A stretch of DNA of 64,000 nucleotides. It comes from Cladosporium sp. IMV 00045 (lineage: Eukaryota; Ascomycota; Dothideomycetes; Cladosporiales; Cladosporiaceae). The translations under genes and the position numbers were made by a program. Every line of letters starts with the position of its first letter. Position 1 is the stretch's first letter. Shown here in pieces: positions 50,230 to 59,248 of this stretch. The notes beneath the pieces were generated by a model. It was not told the origin of the DNA. It was given only the letters and a program-made list of their open reading frames with translations, and ran no database searches. The stretch lies in the NCBI GenBank assembly GCA_001931905.2, contig MSJI02000959.1, forward strand, positions 124,001 through 188,000, read 5' to 3'.

Positions 50230-51213
50230 CTACATTCCCATATCAAACAGCAAGAACTCCGCCGCCTTTTCACCAACACTCTCAACCTCAATCTTTCCTG
50301 GTCCAGTCGCACCCGTCACGAAGGCACCATCTCCCTCTCCCAACTCCACATCGCCAATCTTGATCTTCGCACCACCACTCTTCGGCTGCACCTTCTCACT
50401 CATCACAACGTGCAGATAAACCTTCCTCTGCCCCTCCTTGACAATCTCATGTGTGACGCTCTTGCCCGGGCTCAAAATGCTCGCACTCATGCTCAAATCA
50501 GCATGCATCGGGATCGGCTCGGCCTCCTCATCCTTGCCCGAGTGGCGATCAACCGACTCCATGATCCTCACCAACCGATCCGCCTTCATCTCGTCCGTGA
50601 ACTTGCGCGTCTTGTACGAAGGCGTCAGACGGCTCTTATTCGGCTTCGCCCAGATTTGCAGGAAGTGCACGTCCTCGTCCTTGTTGCGGTTGTACTCCGA
50701 GTGGCGGATTCCGGTGCCCGCGGACGTGAATTGCACTTCGCCGCGGCGCAGGTTCTCCAGGTTGCCCATGCTGTCTTTGTGCTCCAGCTCGCCTTGCACG
50801 ATGTACGACCAGATCAGGAACTCGGCGTGGCTGTGCGTGCCGAAGCCTGTGCCGCGCTGCACGCGGTCTTCGTTGATGACGCGCAGAGGGCCGAAGTCTT
50901 CGAAGGACGGGTCGTAGTAGCTCGCGAAGCTGAATGTGTGGAACGTGTATAGCCAGGAGTGGTCTGCGTGCCCGCGAGCGTTCCATGGGCGTTTTGTGAT
51001 TTTGAGATTCGGAGCGGTAGCCATTGTGCGGTGTGTCGCTTGGGCGATTGGTGCGGTCTGTGCCTTGGGGAGCTGCCTGAGAAAGGCGGTCTTGATGGGG
51101 TTGTAGAATGCCAGAATGACTGCTGCTATTGCCACCAGAGTTGCTAGGACTTTGAATGTGTTGCTTGATGTGTGGGCGTTGCTAACGATAGGTTGTTGCG
51201 ATTTTGAAGACAT
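50230..51213 (-). CDS. Pirin family cupin protein with N-terminal membrane anchor, 327 aa
   Basis: This is one exon from ATG 51213. The bicupin pirin fold is clear: HADHSWLYTFHTFSFASYYD, LRVINEDRVQRGTGFGTHSH, the metal ligands in FGTHSHAEF and IRHSEYN, VHFLQIWAKP, and the C-terminal cupin ending EFLLFDMGM. Pirins bind Fe and act as transcriptional cofactors or as quercetin dioxygenases. Unusually, residues 20-46 form a hydrophobic helix (FKVLATLVAIAAVILAFY) after a short polar N-terminus, which could anchor it or direct it to mitochondria or the ER. A second ATG (51024, residue 64) directly precedes the normal pirin N-terminus, so two isoforms are possible. It is divergent from the gene at 51503. 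Confidence 0.9.
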   Translation of the reverse strand: MSSKSQQPIVSNAHTSSNTFKVLATLVAIAAVILAFYNPIKTAFLRQLPKAQTAPIAQATHRTMATAPNLKITKRPWNARGHADHSWLYTFHTFSFASYYDPSFEDFGPLRVINEDRVQRGTGFGTHSHAEFLIWSYIVQGELEHKDSMGNLENLRRGEVQFTSAGTGIRHSEYNRNKDEDVHFLQIWAKPNKSRLTPSYKTRKFTDEMKADRLVRIMESVDRHSGKDEEAEPIPMHADLSMSASILSPGKSVTHEIVKEGQRKVYLHVVMSEKVQPKSGGAKIKIGDVELGEGDGAFVTGATGPGKIEVESVGEKAAEFLLFDMGM

Positions 51214-51502
51214 GAAAGGCGGATGAGAAGAGGAGAGAAAGTGTACTTATACCACAGTGTCTTACTTGCTCGAGTCTTCTAGCGTGGACTCGGAGACGGG
51301 CCAGAGGATTATTATTTCTACTGTCATGCTTAGACAGCGCGGCATTGGAAGTCGGGATGAACTCAGCAATTAGCCATCATTTAGTCAGCGTGTCTGGAGA
51401 GGTCAAGTGGGGAGAGAGCTTTGGCTTCGCCGTTGACGTCGTCGGCTTGTCAACGCTCTAGAATTCAAGTTAACAACAGTACAGGTACATACACTTGGCG
51501 AC

Positions 51503-52732
51503 ATGTCTGAAATCCCCCAACGATTCGAGACGCAAGGCTCTACGACCTTCGATCCAGAGAAGTTCTTCGACGCCTGGGCCAAGGAGGAAATCACGCCACC
51601 CTACGACAATGACTTCAGGAAGTTCATCATCCGTGCCTTTGGGCTGAAGCAGGATGACAAGTTCGTCTACCGCGCGATTGCGGAAGTGACACTGCTTCAA
51701 GCTCAGACATATCTTGAGTTTGGAGGGCAGAATGGTTTGCACAAGTGGTATGTCGACGACGAAGGCAACGAGGTAAGCCCGAACCTACCGCAACCCACGT
51801 GCTAGACCGCAACTCTTATACAGAAGGACAGACCTGAGACCGTGACGAACAGAGACCTCCACCACCCGCCATCGACATCGCCGCTTACAACGATGTCTTC
51901 CGCCCGACTACAAACACCGCAAACGCCCTGAAAGCGCTCGGCTCGAACGCTAAGAAAGATACGATCCGCATGGACGTCGCGAAACACTTACAGTCACTGT
52001 ACCAGCCGCCAGCACCCGAGAGCAAGATCACCGTGTCGAAGAACAAAAGCCATGTCAACCCGTACTTCGACGTACTGGCGTGGTCGAACCAGAACCTCGA
52101 ATGGGCGGGCCCCGAAGCTACGACGGAGAAGATCAGGATTTCACACGCGCTGCTTCCGGTGTTATACCATCACTTCAGCTGCGTCTGTCCCAGCTATGAG
52201 TCTTTGGAAATTCTGCGACAAGTTGCAAAAGGTCGACCGATCGTCGATGTCGGTTCAGGGAATGGATACTGGACGTACATGCTTCGCAGGATGAAGGACG
52301 GAAAGAAGAATCTTGAGGTCGTCCCTGTTGATAACGGCCTGAGCGATTGGCGGACTCTGTGGGTTCCTGATACCGTCGAGATGGACAGCGTGGAGTGGTT
52401 GAAGAAACACGACAACGGCAAGGGTCATGTGCTGCTGCTGGTGTATCCTCAGGTCAGCCATGATTTCACGGCGAAGACGATTCAGGCGTATCGTGAGTTT
52501 GTCCTCAGTCTTTACATATTAGATCGCAGTGCTGACTGTTATTCTAGATGGATCTACGATTGTCATCGCCGGCTCTCAGAACGGCAATGGCTACACTGCC
52601 TTTGCTAAGGAGCTTCTCGTCGACTGGTTCGCCAGGGAGATGCCGGACTGGGAGAAGATTTGTCAGGTACCTCTGCCTAGCTTTGCTGGCAAGGATGAGG
52701 CTTTGTTTGTTTTTGAGAGGAAGACGACATGA
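51503..52732 (+). CDS. SAM-dependent methyltransferase-like fungal protein, 364 aa
   Basis: There are three exons: 51503-51772, 51853-52492 and 52548-52732. Introns are GTAAGC...AACAG and GTGAGT...TTCTAG, and the second splice makes HGSTIVIAG. The N-terminal 120 residues form a helical region (FDAWAKEEITPPYDNDFRKF, LLQAQTYLEFGGQNGLHKWY). From about 230 the Rossmann-type core has VDVGSGNGYWTYMLRRM (motif I), VPVDNGLSDWRTLW (motif II/acidic residue), then VLLLVYPQ and STIVIAGSQ strands. The fold suggests a class I methyltransferase, but the glycine loop and later motifs are not those of a named family. The substrate is unknown. Confidence 0.68.
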
Positions 52733-53155
52733 TATGATGAATGAGATAATGTAATGTCAACTGATGTACGGCAGCTTGTGTGGTTGCCACAATGAGTCGT
52801 GGCCTCCGTTCGCTGATCTTGCTCCATCTCAAATCAGGCCAGCTCCAAAAGAATTCCTCGGGATAGAAAGCACGAAAGAGATAAGGAAAATTTGCTCAGC
52901 CGCTCGCTTTCTCTCCGTTCGTGCCGGTTCAGCAAATGTATCTTCCACAGGCATCTCACAATCATCATTCACGCGTGTCCTCTCCATGCCGTCGAGGCAT
53001 CCACTGACCTTGACTCACGTCAAACATCGTCACCAAACAATGGACCTCGGGGTTGGATCCTGTCTTGCGGTGCTCACTGCGTTCCCACTGCTAACGATTC
53101 CGCGCCTGTCGTCGCCTGAAAGTCTGGACTTGGTCTCGCGCTCGAGCTTCTGCTG
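52733..53155. other. Intergenic between convergent genes
   Basis: 423 bp between two stop codons. I see no gene. Confidence 0.5.
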
Positions 53156-54197
53156 TCAAAAGTTCCACTGATGTTCCACGATGATCGGCGTCCGCGGCTG
53201 AGGGTGTTTGAGTTCCTCCACGTTGAAATAGTGGAGCAATTTGTCGACGTCTCCAGGAACAGCATCAGAGACGGTGAACCCAGCTTCCCGATCCGAAGGC
53301 TCTGCCAGAGGCCGGTTGGCAGAGGAAGGTACATTTGCGCCATCCACAGCTTGACCTCGATCCCACTTGTCCCGATAATCAGCGCAGTCGTACGTCGCGG
53401 CCTCGATCATGATGCTGCCTTTGATGGACTCCATGATTCGACCAGTCGCTGCCTTGGAAAGGCTGCGGTTGAACTCGACCTGGTCGTCTGTCGCCCAATC
53501 CGCGATATAGTACGCTGTTACCTCACGCCAGGGCTTCGTTGCAGACTCGGGCGCCGGAATGAATTCACGGTCGAACTTGATCGTCCTGCAAATTTTGAAA
53601 CGCTCAGGCGACATCCATCCCCTCAGTTCTTTGAAATTGGCCTTACCATCAGCCCCACACAACACCCACGCACATTGCGGCTCATATTCGCTTGAACCAA
53701 AGAGAATGTAGAGGCGGTCGTTCGGCGTTGGGCGTGAACCAACGTTGGCGAAATCCTGGCACAGGAGTCGATGGCCACTAACTGCGTGTCAGCCAGCAGT
53801 ACAGAATGACGCTGGCTACCAAGATTTACCTCACGAGCTCCTTTACGAAGCAGTCTTGAGAACAATACTTTGCGCCCTCGCAGGCGCTGCATATGGCGGC
53901 GTGTTCATGATCTTCCTCTTCAAGCTTGTCGAATCGCGTACGGCACCCCGCAGCCTGGCACACGCGTATGTTGCGCAGAACTATCTTTTTCCCCTGGCAA
54001 GTGATCTTGTGCTTATCGCTGTTGAGTATGTCAGTCTTTGGTCGATCATGCTTGACTGAAAAGAAGATCACATACAAGTGAACCGCCTTGCACTCATCGC
54101 TGCAATACAAGATCTCCTCGCAGAATTCACATGCGACGCCGTAGGCGGGTCTGTTGCAAGCGACACACTTGTCCGGCGAGTCTTGAACGTCTTCCAT
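53156..54197 (-). CDS. Twin MYND-type zinc-finger protein, 310 aa
   Basis: There are three exons: 54197-54076, 54018-53830 and 53777-53156. Introns are GTATGT...CAACAG and GTAAAT...GTTAG, and both splices restore zinc-finger residues. The first finger is CVACNRPAYGVACEFCEEIL, YCSDECKAVHFDKHKITC (residues 11-48). The second is CQAAGCRTRF..., AICSACEGAKYCSQDCFVKE, then SGHRLLC (about 62-108). Each has a MYND-like C-x2-C/C-x2-C/YCS-x2-C/H-x3-C pattern. The remainder (110-310) is an unknown folded region with no SET domain. MYND fingers bind Pro-rich peptides in partner proteins; the role here is unknown. It converges on the gene at 51503. Confidence 0.75.
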
Positions 54198-55603
54198 ATC
54201 GTTGGTGCTGGAAACAGGAGCCGCTGGTGGTGAACAGTCTCTGGATTCGTCCTAGTCGGTGAGCATGAGCGACTCGTAGGGAGATGCGCACGACTTCTCT
54301 GGATATACCGGTCCAGAGCTCGAGTCGGATGTTCTGATGGACGTCATGACGGATGTTGGTGTATGTTCCTGGATGTTGTTGGACGACGTAGTTGATGTCG
54401 TAGTGGTCGTTGGTATTGCGGCAGAGACGGTTAAAATAATGCAGCTCTCGAACGGTCACGAGTCGGCTATGTGCGGTCATAGCATGTGAGCTTTGCACAC
54501 TTCACTTACTGATTTCACGTGTTCTTGTGAGTATCGGCCTCCACGATGATCAACTGGCCCTTGCAGCATTCATGTGATGAACGTATAACATCAACTCACC
54601 TCAATCCCAACATGCCTCCCCTCGGCGATCATTGTGAAAGGGCTCGAAGGTGTCGACCAATACAGTATCAATCATGGCTTGTGGGACATGAACACGCACT
54701 TATGAACTGCGTGTTGAACCCAGCATGCAGAATCATCACAGTCCATGATGAGGCCAATGGGTGGTTTCAATCCGACCACGACCATGTCGGTCCTACCTAG
54801 ATGTTAATCAGATGCCACCTAAAGAGTGCATTATCGATTGGGTGATATCAGATGATTCACAAGCAATAGACCTAGCGCAATATTAGTTATTGGAGTTACT
54901 GGATGTCTTGGTCATTGCTTGACGAAGAAGCCTCAGCCAAGTCGTATTGAATCAAGTCATTTCAGACGTTGGCATTCAGTCGTCATCAACATCGTCCGAT
55001 GTGGATGTCACCTCAATGATACCTCCTATTATTTGCAATTTTTGAATCGATGTTCTGGACCCAGAATATTTCTTCCCTTTGTCGAAATTGAACGAAATCT
55101 GACAAATGTGGCCAACGAGGAAGGAAATTGCAATAAAATGTTAGCAATTCATCATTCAATTGTCAGCAATATCAAGCTTCGCTATTCTCCCCACATTTGC
55201 GACAGAGAAATTCCGCCGAGCGCGTGAAAGTCTACTCAACCACCCGACGACTCTGATTGACAGCAAATGGCGCCATCGACAAACCGTCAGCCCCAGCCGT
55301 GTCCATCGCCTTTTTTTCTGTGGAGGGTCGAAGGTGGGTCCAGGCTCGCCAGGCGCTGCTCACCATGTCTTCACTAAAGCATGCCTTGGTCTTCTCTTTG
55401 TTTTCAGCACGACTCGCTCTCTACCAGTTTTCCATATCCCATTCTTGCCTCTCGGCGGCGCACTTGCGCCTGTGAAGACTGCATCGGACTACGCTCCGAG
55501 CGGATAAAGAGGTCCTGATAAGAGATAACGGGCGGATCGCCACCTCGAAGACCGTTGAGGTCATCGCCGCCTCTCACTCGGCCACTTGCAATACGATACA
55601 ACC
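54198..55603. other. 1.4-kb intergenic region, no supported gene
   Basis: Divergent promoter of the MYND gene and the permease gene. Open frames at 54127-54498 (minus) and 54919-55507 (plus) show no family signal. Confidence 0.5.
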
Positions 55604-57247
55604 ATGTTCGGACAACACAAGCAGCCGGCGGCTGAGGCTGATACATGGCCGGAGTCACCAGAAGCATACTCTCACGATGCCATACCGGCTGGTTCGAACG
55701 AGGCAATCGATCCTGATAGTGGCGTCAAACGAGGCCTGAAAAATCGCCACCTGTCTATGATGGCGCTCGCTGGAATTATCGGACCTGGTTTGCTGGTGGG
55801 CGCTGGCGGTGCGCTGCAAAATGGAGGGCCTGCATCGTTACTGATCGGTTTTGGTGTGATTGGAATTATTGCTTTCTCTGTCATGCAGAGCTTGGGTGAG
55901 GTGACGACGTTATTCCCAGGTGGCGGCAGCTTCATCAGTTTGGGCGAAAGAATGGTGGATAAGGCATTTGCCGTTGCCGTGGGCTGGAATTACTTCATCA
56001 TTTGGGCTGCTGTCCTGGCGAATGAGTATAACGTCACCTCGAGTATCCTGGTCTTCTGGAGTGATAAAGTGCCTCTTTGGGGCTACTTTCTTCTTTTCTG
56101 GAGTGCTTTCCTGGCTTTCCAGCTGATTGGCGTTGAGGCCTTCGGAGAAGCAGAGTTCTGGCTCGCTCTGGCGAAGCTGCTGGGGTTGACGGCCTTTTTC
56201 ATATTCAGCATCATCTACGCAGCTGGCGGATTGATTGGACAGGATGAAGCCTTAGGATTCCGCTACTGGAACAACCCTGGTGCTTTCAACGGCAACGGGT
56301 TCCGTGGTGTAGCGACGGTCTTCGTCTTTTGCTCAACATTTTATGCTGGCATCGAATCTATCGCCGTAGCTGCCACCGAGTGCAAGAACCCAGGCAGTGC
56401 TGTTCCCCAGGCCATTAGGCAGGTTTTCTGGCGCATTATCTTCATTTACATGGGCTCCGCGCTCTTTTTCGGCATCTCCTGTCCCGCCGATGCGGAAGGC
56501 CTTGCTGGAAGTGGTGGCGGACGCGCTCTCCAAAGCCCGATGACTATCGCAATCCAAAATGCTGGCTGGGAAGGTGGCGTGCACCTCATCAATGCATTCA
56601 TTCTGGTCACCTGCGTGTCAGCCATCAACAGCTCCATCTACATCGGCTCGCGCACAGTTCTCTACATGGCAAAAACGGGCGGCGCACCACGCTTCTTCAG
56701 CTACACCAACAAGCGCGGCGTGCCAGTCTACGCTGTCATCCTGACCAATCTCGTCGGCGCAATCTCCATGATGAACAATTCCACTGGTGGCGCGGAAGCG
56801 TACCAATACATCGTCAACCTCAGCGGTATCAGCACATTCCTCGTCTGGGCGTCAATTTCGTTCATCCACGTCCGATTCCGCGGTGCGTGGAAATACCACA
56901 ACCGGTCTACCAGCGAGCTGCCGTTCAAATCGATGCTCTACCCATGGAACGCCTATTTCGGCATCGTGGCGAACATCTTCCTCGCTTTCGTGCAGGGCTG
57001 GACGACGCTTTCGCCCTTCGATGCCGGTTCTTTCGTCGACGCGTACATTCTGCTACCGCTGTTTCCCATCATCTTTGTCGTGTACAAGCTGATCAAGAAG
57101 ACGCACTTCAAGCGCACGCATGAGATCGACATCGATTCGGGCAGAAGAGTTGATTTGGACAAGGCTTATGATGACGAGTTGGATGTCGACGGGGCTCTTG
57201 CGAGAGATCGCCCATCCTTTTGGAGGAGGGCGTTGAAGAACTTTTAA
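55604..57247 (+). CDS. Amino-acid permease (APC superfamily, YAT type), 547 aa
   Basis: This is one exon from ATG 55604 (ACCATGT). The family hallmark at the N-terminus is KRGLKNRHLSMMALAGIIGP followed by GLLVGAGGAL, then 12 membrane helices. Other markers are SLGEVTTLFPGGGSFISLG, VAATECKNPGSAVPQAIRQV, and ALSAINSSIYIGSRTVLYMA-like SAINSSIYIGSRTVLYMAKT with APRFFSYTNKRGVPVYAVI. It imports amino acids with protons at the plasma membrane; specificity cannot be read from sequence. The 55-residue hydrophilic N-terminus and short C-terminus (no C-terminal Trp-rich tail) are of normal length. Its stop lies 54 bp from the stop of the convergent gene. Confidence 0.93.
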   Translation: MFGQHKQPAAEADTWPESPEAYSHDAIPAGSNEAIDPDSGVKRGLKNRHLSMMALAGIIGPGLLVGAGGALQNGGPASLLIGFGVIGIIAFSVMQSLGEVTTLFPGGGSFISLGERMVDKAFAVAVGWNYFIIWAAVLANEYNVTSSILVFWSDKVPLWGYFLLFWSAFLAFQLIGVEAFGEAEFWLALAKLLGLTAFFIFSIIYAAGGLIGQDEALGFRYWNNPGAFNGNGFRGVATVFVFCSTFYAGIESIAVAATECKNPGSAVPQAIRQVFWRIIFIYMGSALFFGISCPADAEGLAGSGGGRALQSPMTIAIQNAGWEGGVHLINAFILVTCVSAINSSIYIGSRTVLYMAKTGGAPRFFSYTNKRGVPVYAVILTNLVGAISMMNNSTGGAEAYQYIVNLSGISTFLVWASISFIHVRFRGAWKYHNRSTSELPFKSMLYPWNAYFGIVANIFLAFVQGWTTLSPFDAGSFVDAYILLPLFPIIFVVYKLIKKTHFKRTHEIDIDSGRRVDLDKAYDDELDVDGALARDRPSFWRRALKNF

Positions 57248-57301
57248 AGGAATAAGAACAGGTATGAATATAAAGAGTCTTGAAATGATAAACGTCGCTA
57301 T

Positions 57302-58787
57302 TCACTTATAGAAGCAGTGCCCGCAGTAACCACATGAATCCGTACAGGCGGTGTAGTCTAGGCGGTCGTCTCCATCCTCTTCGTCCGAATAAGCAGCTGT
57401 GTCAGACTCGCTCCCTTCGGAACTTCCATCGGCACCCGGACCAGAAGAAGTATTATCAACTGTCCAGATCAATGGATCACTCAACGGCGATGAGACTGTT
57501 CCGCCTTGCTGGCGAATCTCCAGAGTGCCGGGCGGACGTAGGCAGACCTCGTATTTGCCGAAGTCAGGGTCACGAGCGAGCGCGACAAGTTTCTTCAAAA
57601 GATTTGCCAGCTGTGAGAGAAGAACCTGATTGTTCTCTTGCCACTGCGCGACGTGGGGACGTACATCTTCGACGGTGATGTTCTCCGGCTTGAAAAGACC
57701 CCATTCGTGCAATGCGAGGATGAAGAAGGGAATCTGCGCGAGCCAGCATCGAGGAAGATTTCCAGCCAAGTGGTCCTCATCCTTTTTGTGGATTCCGCGA
57801 GTCTTGAGTTCGAAGATCGCGTGTTGTGGTATTGCTCGTCCGCCACGGCGGACTTTGATGCCGTCGATCGCCAAAGTTTCGGACTTCACGGCATCTTCGT
57901 CGTTGCCAATCTTGCTTCGAACACCCTCCGCTCCTTCCTCCACTTCTTCCTCCACTTCATGCTCAAGGTAGCCATCGGCTTCGGACCTCACAAGACACCT
58001 CAAACCAGCGAAGTCGTATGAGAGAACACGCTGATGAGAGGCAGAGCCCGCGACATCGTCCTGCCACTTCGTATAGTGTTCAGGGAATGTGTGTCCTGTC
58101 GAAGGCATCAAATCAGCGGTAATTCGTCATCAACTTCGCATAAATCAGCTCACCATGTCCAGTCGGCCCAAAGCCTCTCGGCCCAGCCATCTTCTCATCC
58201 GGAGCGTTCTCACGACGCATGAAGAAGACCGTCCGCCCAACTGCCTCTACAGTGAAGCGAAACCCCTTGTCATGCCCCTTCAAGAATCTGATGAGATTAC
58301 CCAACGTGCTTGTGCACCCAAAGATGTCGACATCCCCGGTGCTGAAATCCGGGTTCTGCGCTAGAACTGCCTTGGCTGCTGGTTCCATTAGATGCTTTGG
58401 ATAACGCCCGGCATTTTGGTCGCGCAGGTACTCGCCGGAGTCTTGTTCGAGCTTCGTCTCGCCCGCTGGCGGGTCCCAGACAGCTGGCATGCCTGTTTCA
58501 ACGCGTCAGTCGTGGGTCTTTGTGTCACGGATGGGCTCAAAGGCCTTACCAGGGGTAAATAGCTCTGGATTGGCTGCTTCGATCCAACTGTAGGAGGCAA
58601 GAAAATTGCATTGCGTGATCATCGCTTGTTTTTGAGCTTCTTGATCGCTTTGCGAAAGGTCCTCGGGAGTTACTGTTTCTAGCAGAGATCCCAGTGGCGG
58701 CGGCGGCGGAGTTCGTATCGGACCTTGCGTGTACTGTGCCTTTCCACGCCATGAATGGTGCCTACGTCGAAACCCTGAGGGCCGCAT
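57302..58787 (-). CDS. Conserved fungal protein of unknown function (often mislabelled GGPP synthetase), 456 aa
   Basis: There are three exons: 58787-58550, 58492-58154 and 58095-57302, with introns GTAAGG...ACAG and GTGAGC...GACAG. The family pattern is SWRGKAQYTQGPIRTPPPPP, GSLLETVTPEDLSQ, NFLASYSWIEAANPELFTPG, MPAVWDPP, DSGEYLRDQNAGRYPKHLME PA..., FGCTSTLGNLIRFLKGHDKG, RFTVEAVGRTVFFMRREN, GHTFPEHYTKWQDDVAGSAS and YDFAGLRCLVRSEADGYL. Database entries for this family often carry a geranylgeranyl pyrophosphate synthetase label, but the two DDxxD prenyltransferase motifs are absent, so I reject that function. The C-terminus has an acidic segment and ends CTDSCGYCGHCFYK, a possible metal-binding tail. 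Confidence 0.82.
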
Positions 58788-59248
58788 TTTGCAGTTCCAG
58801 TTAGAAGCTTCTATCCGTATGGTATGGTCGAACCACTGACAAGGAAGGAAACAGGTAGCTAGGTAGGAATCGAGGAAAGTGGCAACCAACAGCTGCGGAC
58901 AAACAAGGCTGCAATTGGGTGAATGCAATGCGAGCTGTCCGTTTGCACAGCTCTTGCAGAGGCGCGCGGGGGCTGTGTGACGTTAGCGAGTTGTCGCCCC
59001 AATGGCAGCCTCGCGCAGGCGCCGCAGCCTCAATTTTGTCTTGCGTACACCAAACGACTGGCGGAATGATGTCTGAAAACAATGCATGCGTTCACCGGCG
59101 CCTCGTGCCTCTCGTGGCCCTCCCTCCCGCAAGGCCTTCACTTCAAGCTCGCCGCCGCAGGCAAAGCCACTCGATCTGACGTTGAAAAGACCGTTCTGTT
59201 CCACTAGTACAGGGACAGAACGACAATCATCCGACCCATCTTTTCCAC
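58788..59248. promoter_or_regulatory. Divergent promoter, orphan-family gene and the helicase gene
   Basis: This 461-bp spacer is C/G-rich. I identified no TATA box. Confidence 0.5.

Noticed and set aside
57302..58787. Geranylgeranyl pyrophosphate synthetase function
   Set aside because: Neither Asp-rich prenyltransferase motif is present; the label seems to be a transferred database error.
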